Origin: Owenweeksia sp.
GTDB taxonomy: Bacteria > Bacteroidota > Bacteroidia > Flavobacteriales > Schleiferiaceae
Assembly: GCA_028285465.1 (NCBI GenBank)
Contig: JANQPD010000052.1
Location: forward strand, 1-64,000
Length of the DNA: 64,000 nucleotides
Reading direction: 5' to 3'
In this document: positions 1 through 10,241 of the stretch, one piece after another
How positions within the stretch are numbered: the stretch's first letter is position 1
Layout of the letters: the number at the start of each line of letters is the position of its first letter
Position numbers and translations under genes: made by a program
The notes under the pieces: generated by a model
Told to the model about the DNA's origin: nothing
Databases searched by the model: none
What the model saw: the letters and a program-made list of their open reading frames with translations, nothing else

Positions 1-900
1 CAGTAGCGCGGGTTGTGTGAGCAATTTTTCGGCCTGAGCCATGCGGTTCTCTTCGGTAATTGGTTCCAGAGAAGGGCCGGTTCCCTTTAAAAAATCTTCT
101 ACCAGGGGGAGGCGTCTGGTATTTGTGCCGGCCGTGGGACGACAAGCCAGAAGCCCCTTGGTGTAAGGATGTTCAGGACGGGTAAACACCTCCCTTGCCG
201 CTCCGTATTCTACTTGTTTCCCCTTGCGCATGACCAGGATACGGTCGGCCACGCGTTCTACTACGGCCAGGTCATGGCTAATGAACACCATGCCCATGTT
301 AAATTCCTCTTGCAGTTCTTTGAGCAGGGTTAAAACAGACTGCTGCACACTAACGTCAAGTGCCGTAGTAGGCTCATCGGCAATAAGCAGGCTGGGGTTG
401 GCCGCCAGGGCCATAGCGATCATTACACGTTGCTTTTGTCCACCGCTTAGCTGATGTGGATAAGCGTGGTATAAGGCTTTCGCCCGCGGCAAGCGGACTT
501 TTTCAAAAAGACCCAGTACTTTTTGCCGTGTTTCCCTCCTGCTTGTTTTTTCCCTGGAATAGAACATTTCGGCTACCTGAGCGCCACAAGACATACTGGG
601 GTTAAGTGCACTCATCGGCTCCTGGAAGATCATCGCCAGGTCTGTACCTCTCAATTGCCGGTGTTGCTCCGCGTTTAACGCAAGCAGATCCCGCCCTTTA
701 AAGAACAGCTTTCCTGCGGCTTTTAGCTGCTCATCCAGTAAACCCATTATGGCCAGCGAACTGAGGGATTTCCCGGAACCCGATTCTCCTACAATGCCCA
801 GTGTTTCTCCTTTATCCAGGTTGAAATTTATGCCGTCTACCAACCATTGGTCGGCAAACTGCACACTGAAATGCTCAGCCTCTAAAAGCTTATTCCGCAT
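1..900 (-). CDS. Peptide/oligopeptide ABC transporter ATP-binding protein (3' end beyond window edge)
   Basis: Reverse-strand reading from ATG at 900: MRNKLLEAEHFSVQFADQWLVDGINFNLDKGETLGIVGESGSGKSLSSLAIMGL...HQLSGGQKQRVMIAMALAANPSLLIADEPTTALDV; Walker A, ABC signature and Walker B present; OppD/DppD-like. Confidence 0.9.
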   Translation of the reverse strand, partial: MRNKLLEAEHFSVQFADQWLVDGINFNLDKGETLGIVGESGSGKSLSSLAIMGLLDEQLKAAGKLFFKGRDLLALNAEQHRQLRGTDLAMIFQEPMSALNPSMSCGAQVAEMFYSREKTSRRETRQKVLGLFEKVRLPRAKALYHAYPHQLSGGQKQRVMIAMALAANPSLLIADEPTTALDVSVQQSVLTLLKELQEEFNMGMVFISHDLAVVERVADRILVMRKGKQVEYGAAREVFTRPEHPYTKGLLACRPTAGTNTRRLPLVEDFLKGTGPSLEPITEENRMAQAEKLLTQPALL

Positions 901-1612
901 CGGTATATATGATTTGTGCTTCTTCCAGGGGGGCAAGATGCTGCATTTTCAAAAAAACATTGGCCACGGTAATCGTATCTTTTTGACAATAGTGTACAAT
1001 CCTTTTCAAATTTTGCTCCTCCCAGTACACGCTTCCTACCATACTTCCGTCAATGTCATCTTTTGGCGTAGGAATATTGAAGATCGCTGCCAGGAGCTTT
1101 ATGCTTGTGTAGTGCTTGTAGTCGCCAAATTTCCACATTTCCATCGTATCCAGGTGTGGTACTTCCCAGGGCTTTGCCCCGGAAATATCCAACAGGCGCG
1201 GTAAGGCAATGCCCTGTACCAGCATACGCCTGGCTATATAAGGAAAATCAAATTCCTTCCCGTTGTGTGCGCAGAGTAGAAAATCCTGGTAAAAAGTATG
1301 GTTCAACAAGCTTGCAAAGTCCTGCAAAAGCAATTGCTCATCTTCTCCGTAAAAAGACCTTACCCGAAACACAGAGGTGTTGTCTTTTTCCACAAAAAAG
1401 CCACAAGAGACACACACGATCTTACCAAACTCAGCCAGGATAGCTGCGCGCTCCTTGTAAAATTCTGCGGGGCTTTGTTCGTCTTTGCGTTGATAACGGG
1501 TTTTATCCGCCCACAGGTGTTGCCACGTCTCGTCCAGTTCCTCAAAGCGGGCCTTTTGGCTTACGGTTTCTATATCCAGGAAAAGAATTTTATATCTGTT
1601 GAATGCAGGCAT
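890..1612 (-). CDS. Predicted 3'-5' exonuclease (PolB-type/RNase H-like fold)
   Basis: 240 aa; motifs FLDIETVS, CAHNGKEFDFPYIARRM and HYCQKDTITVANVFL resemble ExoI/II/III of DnaQ-like exonucleases. Confidence 0.8.
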   Translation of the reverse strand: MPAFNRYKILFLDIETVSQKARFEELDETWQHLWADKTRYQRKDEQSPAEFYKERAAILAEFGKIVCVSCGFFVEKDNTSVFRVRSFYGEDEQLLLQDFASLLNHTFYQDFLLCAHNGKEFDFPYIARRMLVQGIALPRLLDISGAKPWEVPHLDTMEMWKFGDYKHYTSIKLLAAIFNIPTPKDDIDGSMVGSVYWEEQNLKRIVHYCQKDTITVANVFLKMQHLAPLEEAQIIYTDAE

Positions 1613-1720
1613 AGTGAGAGGTTTTCATTTTTGAAAAAACAAGATAGGAGTATTTTTAAAAACGAAACTCTAACCTCCCGAAATTAAGCCGCTTCACATT
1701 TGTGATATGCGCTCGACCTT

Positions 1721-2755
1721 CTATGATTTCCGCTTGGATCGTGTCATAATATTGGAAAGGCGATATAACAAACGTGCGCCTACATTGGCGTCCCACTCAT
1801 CCTCTCCCGGGGCAATTTCATTCAGGTCTAACCCAATGATCTCCCGTCCGCTTTCCACTACTCTTTCCAAAAGATAGAGCACTTCTTCTACCTCAAAACC
1901 CCCTGCTACCGGTGTCCCGGTATTGGGGCATAGCTTCGGGTCCAGGCCATCAATATCAAAGCTCAGGTATACCTTAGCCGGGAGTTGGGCTACTATTTCT
2001 GTACATTGATCGGCCCAGCTTACTCCCCCGAACTGTTTTTGTTTGATGTCGCGGTCAAAAAAGGTACATACTCTTCCCTGGCTTTCTTCGATGTATTGCG
2101 CTTCTTCCTCGCAATAGTCCCGTATGCCTACCTGAACCAATCGCTCTACCTGAGGCAGGGCCAATGCGTTGTACATGATGGAAGCATGCGAGTAGGTAAA
2201 CCCTTCATAAGCTTTCCGCAAATCTGCGTGTGCGTCAACCTGCAAAATGCCGAAGCTTTCAAACCGTGCGGCTAAAGCTTGTATAAAACCAAGGGGCGTA
2301 CTGTGGTCTCCACCCAGCAGAATCAACTCTTTTCCTGCATTCAAAGCTTTTGTGCTTTCTTGTTTAACCCAGTGCACCATTTCTTTACTGGCCTTATTGA
2401 TCTCCCGGAGCAGGTCCACATCAGGCGCTCCTTTAAAAAGTCCATCTAAGTACACCTCCGCTTTTGTTCGGTAAACATGGCTGCGCTTTTCAATCTGTTT
2501 GCTTACTTCAAGCATATAAACCCCTCTTTTCCAGGAATATTGTAAAAAGGGATCATACAGATCTACCTGCAGGCTAGCCTTTTTCACTGCTTCGGGTGCT
2601 TTGGCGGTGCCTGCTTCGTAAGAAACGGTTACCTCCCAGGGTACGGGCAATACCCATACCTGGCTTTCTTCCCGGGTAAAGGGCAGCCCAAATAACGCTT
2701 CCGATGTACTATATCCATTCGGATCAAAAAGCTTTATTTTTTCTTTCTTACTCAT
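1721..2755 (-). CDS. speB: Agmatinase / arginase-family ureohydrolase
   Basis: Metal-binding motifs GGDHS, VDAHADLR, SFDIDGLDP; start taken as MSKKEKIKLFDPNG (ORF track extends upstream). Confidence 0.85.
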   Translation of the reverse strand: MSKKEKIKLFDPNGYSTSEALFGLPFTREESQVWVLPVPWEVTVSYEAGTAKAPEAVKKASLQVDLYDPFLQYSWKRGVYMLEVSKQIEKRSHVYRTKAEVYLDGLFKGAPDVDLLREINKASKEMVHWVKQESTKALNAGKELILLGGDHSTPLGFIQALAARFESFGILQVDAHADLRKAYEGFTYSHASIMYNALALPQVERLVQVGIRDYCEEEAQYIEESQGRVCTFFDRDIKQKQFGGVSWADQCTEIVAQLPAKVYLSFDIDGLDPKLCPNTGTPVAGGFEVEEVLYLLERVVESGREIIGLDLNEIAPGEDEWDANVGARLLYRLSNIMTRSKRKS

Positions 2756-2757
2756 AT

Positions 2758-5367
2758 TTAGTATGTTAATACTACAGCGGCTTTTTCCACACCCTTTTCT
2801 CCATCGGTATGAAAGTACTCCAAAACTAAGAGATAAGCGCCTCTTCCCAACAGCTGGCCTGTATGGTCTGTGCCATCCCATACCAAAATACCTTCTTGTG
2901 AAACGGTAAGTGAAGTAGCCAGCTTCTTTAATGCATAACCTTCTTTGCTGTAAACCATTAAATCAAGCAGGTAGTTTGGTTTATTAAAAGAGTAATGCAC
3001 CTCGAGCTTGTCCTGGTAGCTGTCGTTATTGGGTGAAAAAAGCCTGGAAACCAGGTTCATTTTTTTGCGCAGCTGTGGGTTTCCCTGCATTTGCTGGCTG
3101 TTGAGATAGCCCGGGGTACCAAAACCGGCGGTAGAAGCCGCGCTGTACCAGGCGGCTGTAAAGGGAACGGCGTCATAGCGGGCACGTTCGAGGCTTACGC
3201 CTTCTTTGTTAAGTAAGGCCGGGCTGTGGAGGTTATCGGTATACCGTAAACTATCCACCACCGTTAAATTGGCATTGAGCAATACAATACTTCCTTCATC
3301 ATCGGCCATGGGGGGCAGATCGCTGGCCTCAAAAAGGCTTGCGGGGTCTTTTATTGTGTATTGCGCCTGCACCGATAAAGGGTTTTCAGAAAGGCAAACA
3401 TATGCACCGGGAAGCAGTAAATAACTTTCTGAAGTGATCTCTTTGGCCTCACCCAGTGTAGCGGCGCCTTCTATATAGCTAGCCAAACGTAACTTTTCCA
3501 GGTCAAACAATTGGTCTGAGGCGTTATAAAGTTCTACATAATCCGCACCCCCGGAAACCGGGTTAAAGAGTAGCTCGTTAAGATACAGGTCGCCCATCCC
3601 GGCAAATTGGGCCAGCCCAAAAACAAGCGGTTCAAAAATGAGCGGGTTGCCGCTACAATCTTTTAAATTGCCCAAAAAGGTAAGGCGGTATACTTCGCCT
3701 TGCTGCATAGGTGCGGACAGGTAAAACAGCAGGCTATTGGCCACCCTAAGGGGTTTGATGCTGTCGATAACCATTTCGGGAGTTATTTCATACGCAAAGG
3801 GGTCCAGGAGCAAGGGGTCGTCTATCCACTCCGAAAAATGCACGCGCACTATACTATCTCCCGGCACCGAGGCCCTTAGCGCGACCGGGGCTATAGTATC
3901 ACGGGTTTGACCCAATACACTATTCCTTTTCCCCGGAGTACCTCCTACCTGGCTCTCGCTTGCGCGCCAGTTTTCTGCTCCCCCGCAGAGGTTATCCGGG
4001 TCAATCCGCTCCAGGCTCCACCCTCCTCCATCTTTATTGACATCCCGGTACCAACTTAAGTCGTACAGCACTTCATCCATCTTTTCTCCTCCTGACTTAG
4101 AGAGACTTACCAGGGTTCCTGCATTTGTAAGTGCCGTGGTGGAAAGGGGAACGGCTGAAAAATTTACCCCGGCCGCCAGCTCCGGCGCAGCCTCCGGCCT
4201 GGCCAGCACGAGAAAACTATCCGCCGGTAAAAGGGCTTCATCTAAACTCACAGTACTGTTTCCTGCATTTAACACCCAGCCGGAAAGATTTAAGTCAAAA
4301 GCCGTACGGTTGTATAGTTCTATGTATTCATAGGCAGGCAACACATTGGGTGGAATGCCGATGACCGGGATGGGATCAGGCAGTAATTCATTTAGTATGA
4401 CATCTCCCCGCTCCGGCAGAATATAGGCGAAGCTAAAGCTGGTATCCGTCAGCTCGTTTCCTTCTTTGTCCTCTAAATTGGAAACGGTTAATGTGTAATT
4501 GCTCCGGTTTTGCAAGGGAGGGGCTATTTCCAGGAAAACCTGAACTCCGTCAGGGCTCAATACAGCATCTACCACTTGGGCTAAACTGCCTTGTAATGCA
4601 TAATGGTTGCTTTTTTCTGCCTCCGCCTTTTGCAGCCTTTCGTTAAAATCCAACCGAAGCATGTTGTCCGCTACTATCGTATACCCGCTTATTTCCGGCG
4701 GAAACACATCCTGGAATGCATCACCACTATACCAGAAATCGTCAAAAAACATCTTGTCTGCCCGGGTAACGGTATATACACAACGTAGCCCGGTGTACCT
4801 GCTGGAAATGAAGACAGCATTGGTATCTTCCCCCAACAAAACAAGGCCGGTTTGCGCTTCCGAGGTATCGGCATAAAGCGCCCATTCGTCATTGACAGAC
4901 CGCGTTACCCGTATCCGCGCGAAATTTCTGTTTTCGCCCAAATACTTGTCTGCGCTTTCTGTTAAGAGGACCTCGTTTCCTTGCTGGCGCAAAAAAAGGG
5001 AGATCCGGTCTTGCGTACTGCCGCCCAGGCGCACAAAAACAGCCGTTGATGCCTTTTGAAGGTCTGTGCTGTCTGCACAGAAATACACCTCTGCATAATT
5101 CGAGGCAGAGGGGTTAAATTGTAAAGTAGCTTTAAAATTCCACTCTGCTGCTACGGCAATTCTTGATGAAGCATAGATCCGGGCTTCCCCGGCCGCGGTA
5201 TCGTTGAGCTGCAATTGCTTATCGGGGCTAATGGAGAAGATCCCGGTATCAATCGTCCAGGAGGGGTTGGTCGTAAAGTTGCTGTCGCTGAAGTCGTCCA
5301 TAAACTGAAGCTGGCCAAACATAGCCAAAGGAGATAGCAGGATGAGGAAGGTTAGGCGCATAGGCAT
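2758..5367 (-). CDS. Secreted lamin-tail-domain protein with Ig-like repeats and C-terminal FlgD/gliding-type module
   Basis: Signal peptide MPMRLTFLILLSPLAMFGQ; two lamin-tail-like segments (GDVILNELLPDPI..., GDLYLNELLFNPVSGGADYVELYN); C-term LVWDGTDHTGQLLGRGAYLLVLEY. Confidence 0.75.
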   Translation of the reverse strand: MPMRLTFLILLSPLAMFGQLQFMDDFSDSNFTTNPSWTIDTGIFSISPDKQLQLNDTAAGEARIYASSRIAVAAEWNFKATLQFNPSASNYAEVYFCADSTDLQKASTAVFVRLGGSTQDRISLFLRQQGNEVLLTESADKYLGENRNFARIRVTRSVNDEWALYADTSEAQTGLVLLGEDTNAVFISSRYTGLRCVYTVTRADKMFFDDFWYSGDAFQDVFPPEISGYTIVADNMLRLDFNERLQKAEAEKSNHYALQGSLAQVVDAVLSPDGVQVFLEIAPPLQNRSNYTLTVSNLEDKEGNELTDTSFSFAYILPERGDVILNELLPDPIPVIGIPPNVLPAYEYIELYNRTAFDLNLSGWVLNAGNSTVSLDEALLPADSFLVLARPEAAPELAAGVNFSAVPLSTTALTNAGTLVSLSKSGGEKMDEVLYDLSWYRDVNKDGGGWSLERIDPDNLCGGAENWRASESQVGGTPGKRNSVLGQTRDTIAPVALRASVPGDSIVRVHFSEWIDDPLLLDPFAYEITPEMVIDSIKPLRVANSLLFYLSAPMQQGEVYRLTFLGNLKDCSGNPLIFEPLVFGLAQFAGMGDLYLNELLFNPVSGGADYVELYNASDQLFDLEKLRLASYIEGAATLGEAKEITSESYLLLPGAYVCLSENPLSVQAQYTIKDPASLFEASDLPPMADDEGSIVLLNANLTVVDSLRYTDNLHSPALLNKEGVSLERARYDAVPFTAAWYSAASTAGFGTPGYLNSQQMQGNPQLRKKMNLVSRLFSPNNDSYQDKLEVHYSFNKPNYLLDLMVYSKEGYALKKLATSLTVSQEGILVWDGTDHTGQLLGRGAYLLVLEYFHTDGEKGVEKAAVVLTY

Positions 5368-5378
5368 TTTTTTACCAC

Positions 5379-5386
5379 TACTTTTG
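5379..5386 (+). promoter_or_regulatory. Candidate Bacteroidota -7 element (TAnnTTTG) upstream of asd
   Basis: TACTTTTG about 33 nt before the asd ATG; no clear -33 element. Confidence 0.35.
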
Positions 5387-5418
5387 CAAGATAACACCTT
5401 TATTATTTTCCTTATACA

Positions 5419-6423
5419 ATGAAAGTAGCTGTTGTAGGGGCCACGGGTATGGTAGGCCAGGTAATGTTGCAGGTTTTGGGGGAGCGGGATTTTCCTGTTG
5501 ATGAATTGATCCCGGTTGCTTCAAAGCGATCTGTGGGCAAAAGTCTTGCTTTTAGAAATGCCACGTATCGCATTCACTCCATAGAAGAGGCTATAGCCAA
5601 AGCTCCCGACCTGGCCCTTTTCTCTGCCGGTGGCGAAACTTCCCTGGAATATGCGCCAAAATTTGCCGAAGCAGGCACCATGGTAATCGACAATAGTTCG
5701 GCCTGGCGGATGGACCCCGTAAAAAAGCTGATCGTGCCGGAAATAAATGGGGAAACCCTCACTCAAGAAGACAAAATCATTGCCAACCCGAACTGCTCTA
5801 CCATACAATTGGTGATGGTGCTAAACCCATTACATAAAAAATATGGCATAAAACGGGTGGTGGTAAGTACCTACCAGAGCATTTCCGGCACGGGCATAAA
5901 GGCGATGGAGCAGATGCAGCGCGAGCGTGCGGGTGAAAAAGGAGAGATGGCCTACCCCTATCCCATTGATGGCAATTGCTTACCGCATTGCGATGTATTC
6001 CTGGAAAACGGCTACACCAAAGAAGAGATGAAGCTCACGAACGAAACCAAAAAGATCCTCGCGGACGATACGGTGCTGGTGAGCGCTACAGCTGTTCGGG
6101 TGCCTGTAAGTGGCGGGCATTCCGAAAGTGTAAACATCGCTTTTGAGAAAGAGATCCACACCGGTGATATACGCAAGCTGCTTTCGGAAACAGCGGGCGT
6201 TACGGTTCAGGACAACGTAGATTTAAATGTATACCCGATGCCCTTAATGGCTAAGGGAAAGGACGATGTATTCGTAGGGCGTATCCGAAGGGACCTTACC
6301 CAGGTGAATACGCTAAATGTATGGATCGTTGCGGATAACCTTAGAAAAGGAGCGGCTACCAATGCGGTACAGATCGCGGAGTTGTTGGTTAAAAAGCACT
6401 TGTTTAACGTGAGTTCGACCTAA
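5419..6423 (+). CDS. asd: Aspartate-semialdehyde dehydrogenase
   Basis: GATGMVGQVMLQVL N-term, catalytic motif IIANPNCSTIQLV, SGTGIKAMEQM. Confidence 0.95.
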   Translation: MKVAVVGATGMVGQVMLQVLGERDFPVDELIPVASKRSVGKSLAFRNATYRIHSIEEAIAKAPDLALFSAGGETSLEYAPKFAEAGTMVIDNSSAWRMDPVKKLIVPEINGETLTQEDKIIANPNCSTIQLVMVLNPLHKKYGIKRVVVSTYQSISGTGIKAMEQMQRERAGEKGEMAYPYPIDGNCLPHCDVFLENGYTKEEMKLTNETKKILADDTVLVSATAVRVPVSGGHSESVNIAFEKEIHTGDIRKLLSETAGVTVQDNVDLNVYPMPLMAKGKDDVFVGRIRRDLTQVNTLNVWIVADNLRKGAATNAVQIAELLVKKHLFNVSST

Positions 6424-6579
6424 GGAAAGAAAATATATTGTTTTGTCATATTGAGTTAATTTTCTCCGAAAATCAGTACCTGTCTGCCGGCAGGTAGGTT
6501 GAAATAGACAAAACGTGTCATTTTCGATATGGCGTGACACTCAAATTGACCCCGTTTTTTGTATCAAACTCGCGTTTGT

Positions 6580-9204
6580 TTAAAAGAGTATACGGGTGGT
6601 ATACATCGGGAAAAAGCCCATTTGGTAAAACGTCCGGTACTCCCCGGTAGAGGGAATAAACGCACGATTAAAAATATTCTGATGGTTAGTCAGGTTTTGA
6701 AAGTCCACGGCAAACTCAACATACACCTTGCGGTAATTCAAACGGTAGTATACTTTCAGATCCGACCGGAAATAATCCGGGAGCCTTTCCCGGTATGCGC
6801 GCGCATGATCGTAAATCACTTCTCCACGCGCTACGGAAGCGGATTCATCCACCGGCAGATACGGCCTCCCACCTGCGTAGGTCAATTTAAAGTCCGCGCC
6901 TATGGCAATTTTGGTGTTTATCCAGTATTCATAGCCCCCCATAGCGTTTAGGATATAGTTCAGGTTAAAGCCCGTATTGCGCCACACGCCATCGGCCGAC
7001 CGGTACTCCGATTGAAACAAGCTGCTGTTGAGCATCACGTAGTAATTTTTCGAGAGAAATTTCTCGAGGGTGCACTCTACACCATAATTGCGTCCTTTTC
7101 CTTCGCTTACCAGGCTGTCTACCATGGGAATAAAAAAATCTGCGCCTACGTTGAGCATGGAAAAGCTGGATGAAGGTGTATGGGAAACAGGAATGTTATA
7201 CAAATGCTGTCCGTATACTTCTGCCTTCAGGCGCCAATCTGTACCAAGGAGATAATCATACCCCATAACTAAGTGGTGTGCAGCGGAGAACCCCAGATCT
7301 CTATTGGTAAGTTCCGTCCCAGAGTTGGTAATGCTTTGCACAAAGTACACATTGCGTGGCTGCATCTGCTGATGGTTGCCATAGGAAAAAGACAAGGTTT
7401 GATTTTCCCTGAGGCTGTATTGCAGGCCCAGGCGTGGCTCTAAGGCAAAAGAATTATTTAAGAACAAGTATTGAGCATGTAAACCTGCCCTTGCCTTAAG
7501 GCGCGTGGTAAATGTATATTGGTTTTCTGCATACAGGCGCAACAGGTCCAGGTGATCCTGGCTATTGATAAGCGTCTCGTAGGTTCCACTGGCAAACACG
7601 CCCTCTTGCCGGTAGTGTATGGCATAGGTGTCCCAGCGCATACCTGCCTTAAACTTGCTTTTCTTGTTAAAGAAATGGTTTATTTCCGAGAAAAAAGAGT
7701 ATTTGGATTCGGATGAGGTTTCACCAAAAGTGGCCGCTGTTGCGTCTGAAGCGTAGTTAAAAGTGTCTATCTCCGTTTGTATTTGGTTGTTGAGAAATGA
7801 AACCCCTGTTTTAAGCATGGTGCTTTTGCCCAAACGGTATCTGGCATTAAGCCCCATAACCGCAATGTCAGAACCCGTTTTCAGGTGCTGCCCGTAGGGG
7901 CCAACCCGTTCTTCCTCCTCTATGGAATGGTCATCGATTTCAATAAAGCTGGTACCCCATAAACCAATGATGGACAGGTTTAACTTTTCTGATACCGGCA
8001 AGTCAACTTTTGCTGTAAAATCCTGGTACTGTGGCAAGATGCCAAAGTCTACCCCCAGTTTATTCATCAAGTCTAAGAAGGAATAGCGGTAGGTGGCAGA
8101 GTAGGTTGAACCGTTGGTCCGGTTAATGGGGCCTTCTGCTCCAGCTTCGAACCCATTCCAGCCCGTTTGCAGCCTGAATTGGTGTTTTTCAGGATTAGGC
8201 TTTCTCAACCTTAGGTCGAATACCCCCGCCAGTGCATTTCCGTATTCGGCCGGGAAAGCACCCGTTAGAAAATCGGAATTGTCCAACAGGTTAATGTTGA
8301 GTAAGGTTACCGTATTCCCGGTTAAGCCTATTCCGCCGTAATGATTGGGGTTGGGGATCTCAATATCGTCAAGGCGCCACTGCAAACCAATAGGCGAGTT
8401 TCCCCGTATGATGATGTCGTTACGGTCGTCCCTGGCCGGAACAACACCCGCATAACTGCGTACCATCCTGGCCGGATCGCCCAAAGTTCCGGCATATCTA
8501 TAGGCCTCGTCTAGCGAAAAACTCCTGCCACTGGCATAAACCGCTTCGTTGATAGGCCTGGTTTTATCATGCCCGGCTTTTATCTCTACTTCTTCCAATT
8601 CAGATACCAAAGGCTCCAGCTTTATTTCCAGGTAGGGTTCCTGCCCGGTATTGAGCAAAAGCGGTATCTTTTTGGTTTCGTAGCCGATAAAAGAAACGAT
8701 CAGTTCTTGCCTCCCAATGGATGTTTTTATGCTAAAATATCCGCGGGGGTCTGAAATAGTCCCAAGGGTTTTTTCCCCCTGCAGAACAATGTTTGCCGCG
8801 GGCAGGGGCAAAGCCGTTTGCTGGTCTAAAACAACTCCTTTTACCACTTGGGAAAAGCCCTTGGCCGAAGCCTCTTCCGGAAGAGAAATGACGATGTATT
8901 GGTTTACTTTCTTGAACGCAAACCCTTGTTTGGCTGAAAGTTCTTCCATAAGCTTTTCCAGCTCATAGCTTCCCGCTTTTACCCCGGGGTCTGCATCCAG
9001 TTCAATATCGTCTTCCGACACAACGAAGAGGTATGGGGATTGTGTTTCGATGCTGTTAAATATCTGGCGCAAAGACTGTGCTTCTTCTATTTGAATGTTT
9101 TGAGCCCGCAGAGACGAACCGGGCAGAAACACCATTCCAAAAAGCAAAGAAAGTACACTTAGCAGGGGCCTCTTCGACACATTTGATACCGCAATGCTAC
9201 TCAT
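6580..9204 (-). CDS. TonB-dependent receptor with N-terminal STN domain and carboxypeptidase-regulatory-like domain
   Basis: STN-like N-terminus (IEEAQSLRQIFNSIETQSPYLFVVSEDDIELD...), CarbopepD_reg-like (VVKGVVLDQQTALPLPAANIVLQG), plug and barrel. Confidence 0.9.
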   Translation of the reverse strand: MSSIAVSNVSKRPLLSVLSLLFGMVFLPGSSLRAQNIQIEEAQSLRQIFNSIETQSPYLFVVSEDDIELDADPGVKAGSYELEKLMEELSAKQGFAFKKVNQYIVISLPEEASAKGFSQVVKGVVLDQQTALPLPAANIVLQGEKTLGTISDPRGYFSIKTSIGRQELIVSFIGYETKKIPLLLNTGQEPYLEIKLEPLVSELEEVEIKAGHDKTRPINEAVYASGRSFSLDEAYRYAGTLGDPARMVRSYAGVVPARDDRNDIIIRGNSPIGLQWRLDDIEIPNPNHYGGIGLTGNTVTLLNINLLDNSDFLTGAFPAEYGNALAGVFDLRLRKPNPEKHQFRLQTGWNGFEAGAEGPINRTNGSTYSATYRYSFLDLMNKLGVDFGILPQYQDFTAKVDLPVSEKLNLSIIGLWGTSFIEIDDHSIEEEERVGPYGQHLKTGSDIAVMGLNARYRLGKSTMLKTGVSFLNNQIQTEIDTFNYASDATAATFGETSSESKYSFFSEINHFFNKKSKFKAGMRWDTYAIHYRQEGVFASGTYETLINSQDHLDLLRLYAENQYTFTTRLKARAGLHAQYLFLNNSFALEPRLGLQYSLRENQTLSFSYGNHQQMQPRNVYFVQSITNSGTELTNRDLGFSAAHHLVMGYDYLLGTDWRLKAEVYGQHLYNIPVSHTPSSSFSMLNVGADFFIPMVDSLVSEGKGRNYGVECTLEKFLSKNYYVMLNSSLFQSEYRSADGVWRNTGFNLNYILNAMGGYEYWINTKIAIGADFKLTYAGGRPYLPVDESASVARGEVIYDHARAYRERLPDYFRSDLKVYYRLNYRKVYVEFAVDFQNLTNHQNIFNRAFIPSTGEYRTFYQMGFFPMYTTRILF

Positions 9205-10120
9205 CTTTTCCGGCTTTATAAATTACGTATGCCGACTCAGCCTGTTTCTTAACTTCCAGTCCCTTCGCGGCGGATACGGCCTCCAAAAATGCTGTAATGT
9301 CGCTGTTTTCAAGGCGCCCGTTCACCGTATAGTCTTTAACAGAAGGGTCCTCAAAAGTGAGCTCCACCCCATAGTTTCTCTTTAAGATCAGGGCCAATTG
9401 CCCGAAGGAGGTTTTTTTCAAAACAAGCTGGTTTGCTCTCCATGCCAGGGTTTCTGCCGCTTGAAAAGCCTGCACATACAGCTGCTTATTCTTCCGGGTA
9501 AAAGCCGCTTGCTCATTGGGCATCAGCGTGTCTACCTGCTTAAAGCCGTTCACCTGAACAAACCCTTCCAGCAGGGATACCAGTACAACGGAGTCTTCGG
9601 GATACGCGTTTACATTGAACTCCGTTCCCAGTGCAGTGGTTTTAATGCCGTTGGCATATACCGCAAAAGGCTGGGCCGTATCTTTCGCTACTTCAAAATA
9701 GGCTTCGCCTTCCAGTTCTATTTTACGTTCTTTTCCCCACCAGGAAGTATAGGTCAGGGCACTTCCCCCGTTGAGTTGTACATGACTGCCATCGCTTAAG
9801 GTAAGGCTTATGCGTTCTCCATAGGCCGTTTTAATGGTTTCCGTATGATGAGAGATATACCAGCCGGAATAGCTCAGCCCAATAAACAGAAGTACGGCCG
9901 CCGCTACTTTTAGCCAGCCAAACCGCTTTGTTGCCGGAGGAGCAACACGCGCATATAGTTCCCGGTAAACCGCTGCTTTCTCTTCATCAGAGGCAAAAAC
10001 CGTATGCCTGTTGGTTTCCAGGAAGTGCTGTTCAAATTGCTCAATCTGTTTTTTTTCAGCTGCGGTACTTTCCCCCTTCAGGTGTTTATCCAGTAGCTTT
10101 TGAAATTCTTCTGTAGTCAT
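9197..10120 (-). CDS. FecR-family anti-sigma factor
   Basis: Single TM (AAAVLLFIGLSYSGWYI), FecR signature TAYGERISLTLSDGSHVQLNGGSALTY; C-terminal secretin/STN-like portion. Confidence 0.9.
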   Translation of the reverse strand: MTTEEFQKLLDKHLKGESTAAEKKQIEQFEQHFLETNRHTVFASDEEKAAVYRELYARVAPPATKRFGWLKVAAAVLLFIGLSYSGWYISHHTETIKTAYGERISLTLSDGSHVQLNGGSALTYTSWWGKERKIELEGEAYFEVAKDTAQPFAVYANGIKTTALGTEFNVNAYPEDSVVLVSLLEGFVQVNGFKQVDTLMPNEQAAFTRKNKQLYVQAFQAAETLAWRANQLVLKKTSFGQLALILKRNYGVELTFEDPSVKDYTVNGRLENSDITAFLEAVSAAKGLEVKKQAESAYVIYKAGKDE

Positions 10121-10241
10121 TTTACATGCGTATAGAAGGGAATACCACAAGTCGCCTTACACACGTAAGCCTTCTTAAAAAAATATTCGGATGGCTACTT
10201 AAACTAGGGTACGTTTAAAGTTTCAACATGGCAAGATTGCG

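Noticed and set aside
749-1204. 151-aa plus-strand ORF
   Set aside because: Antisense across the ABC ATPase and exonuclease genes, both of which have clear motifs.
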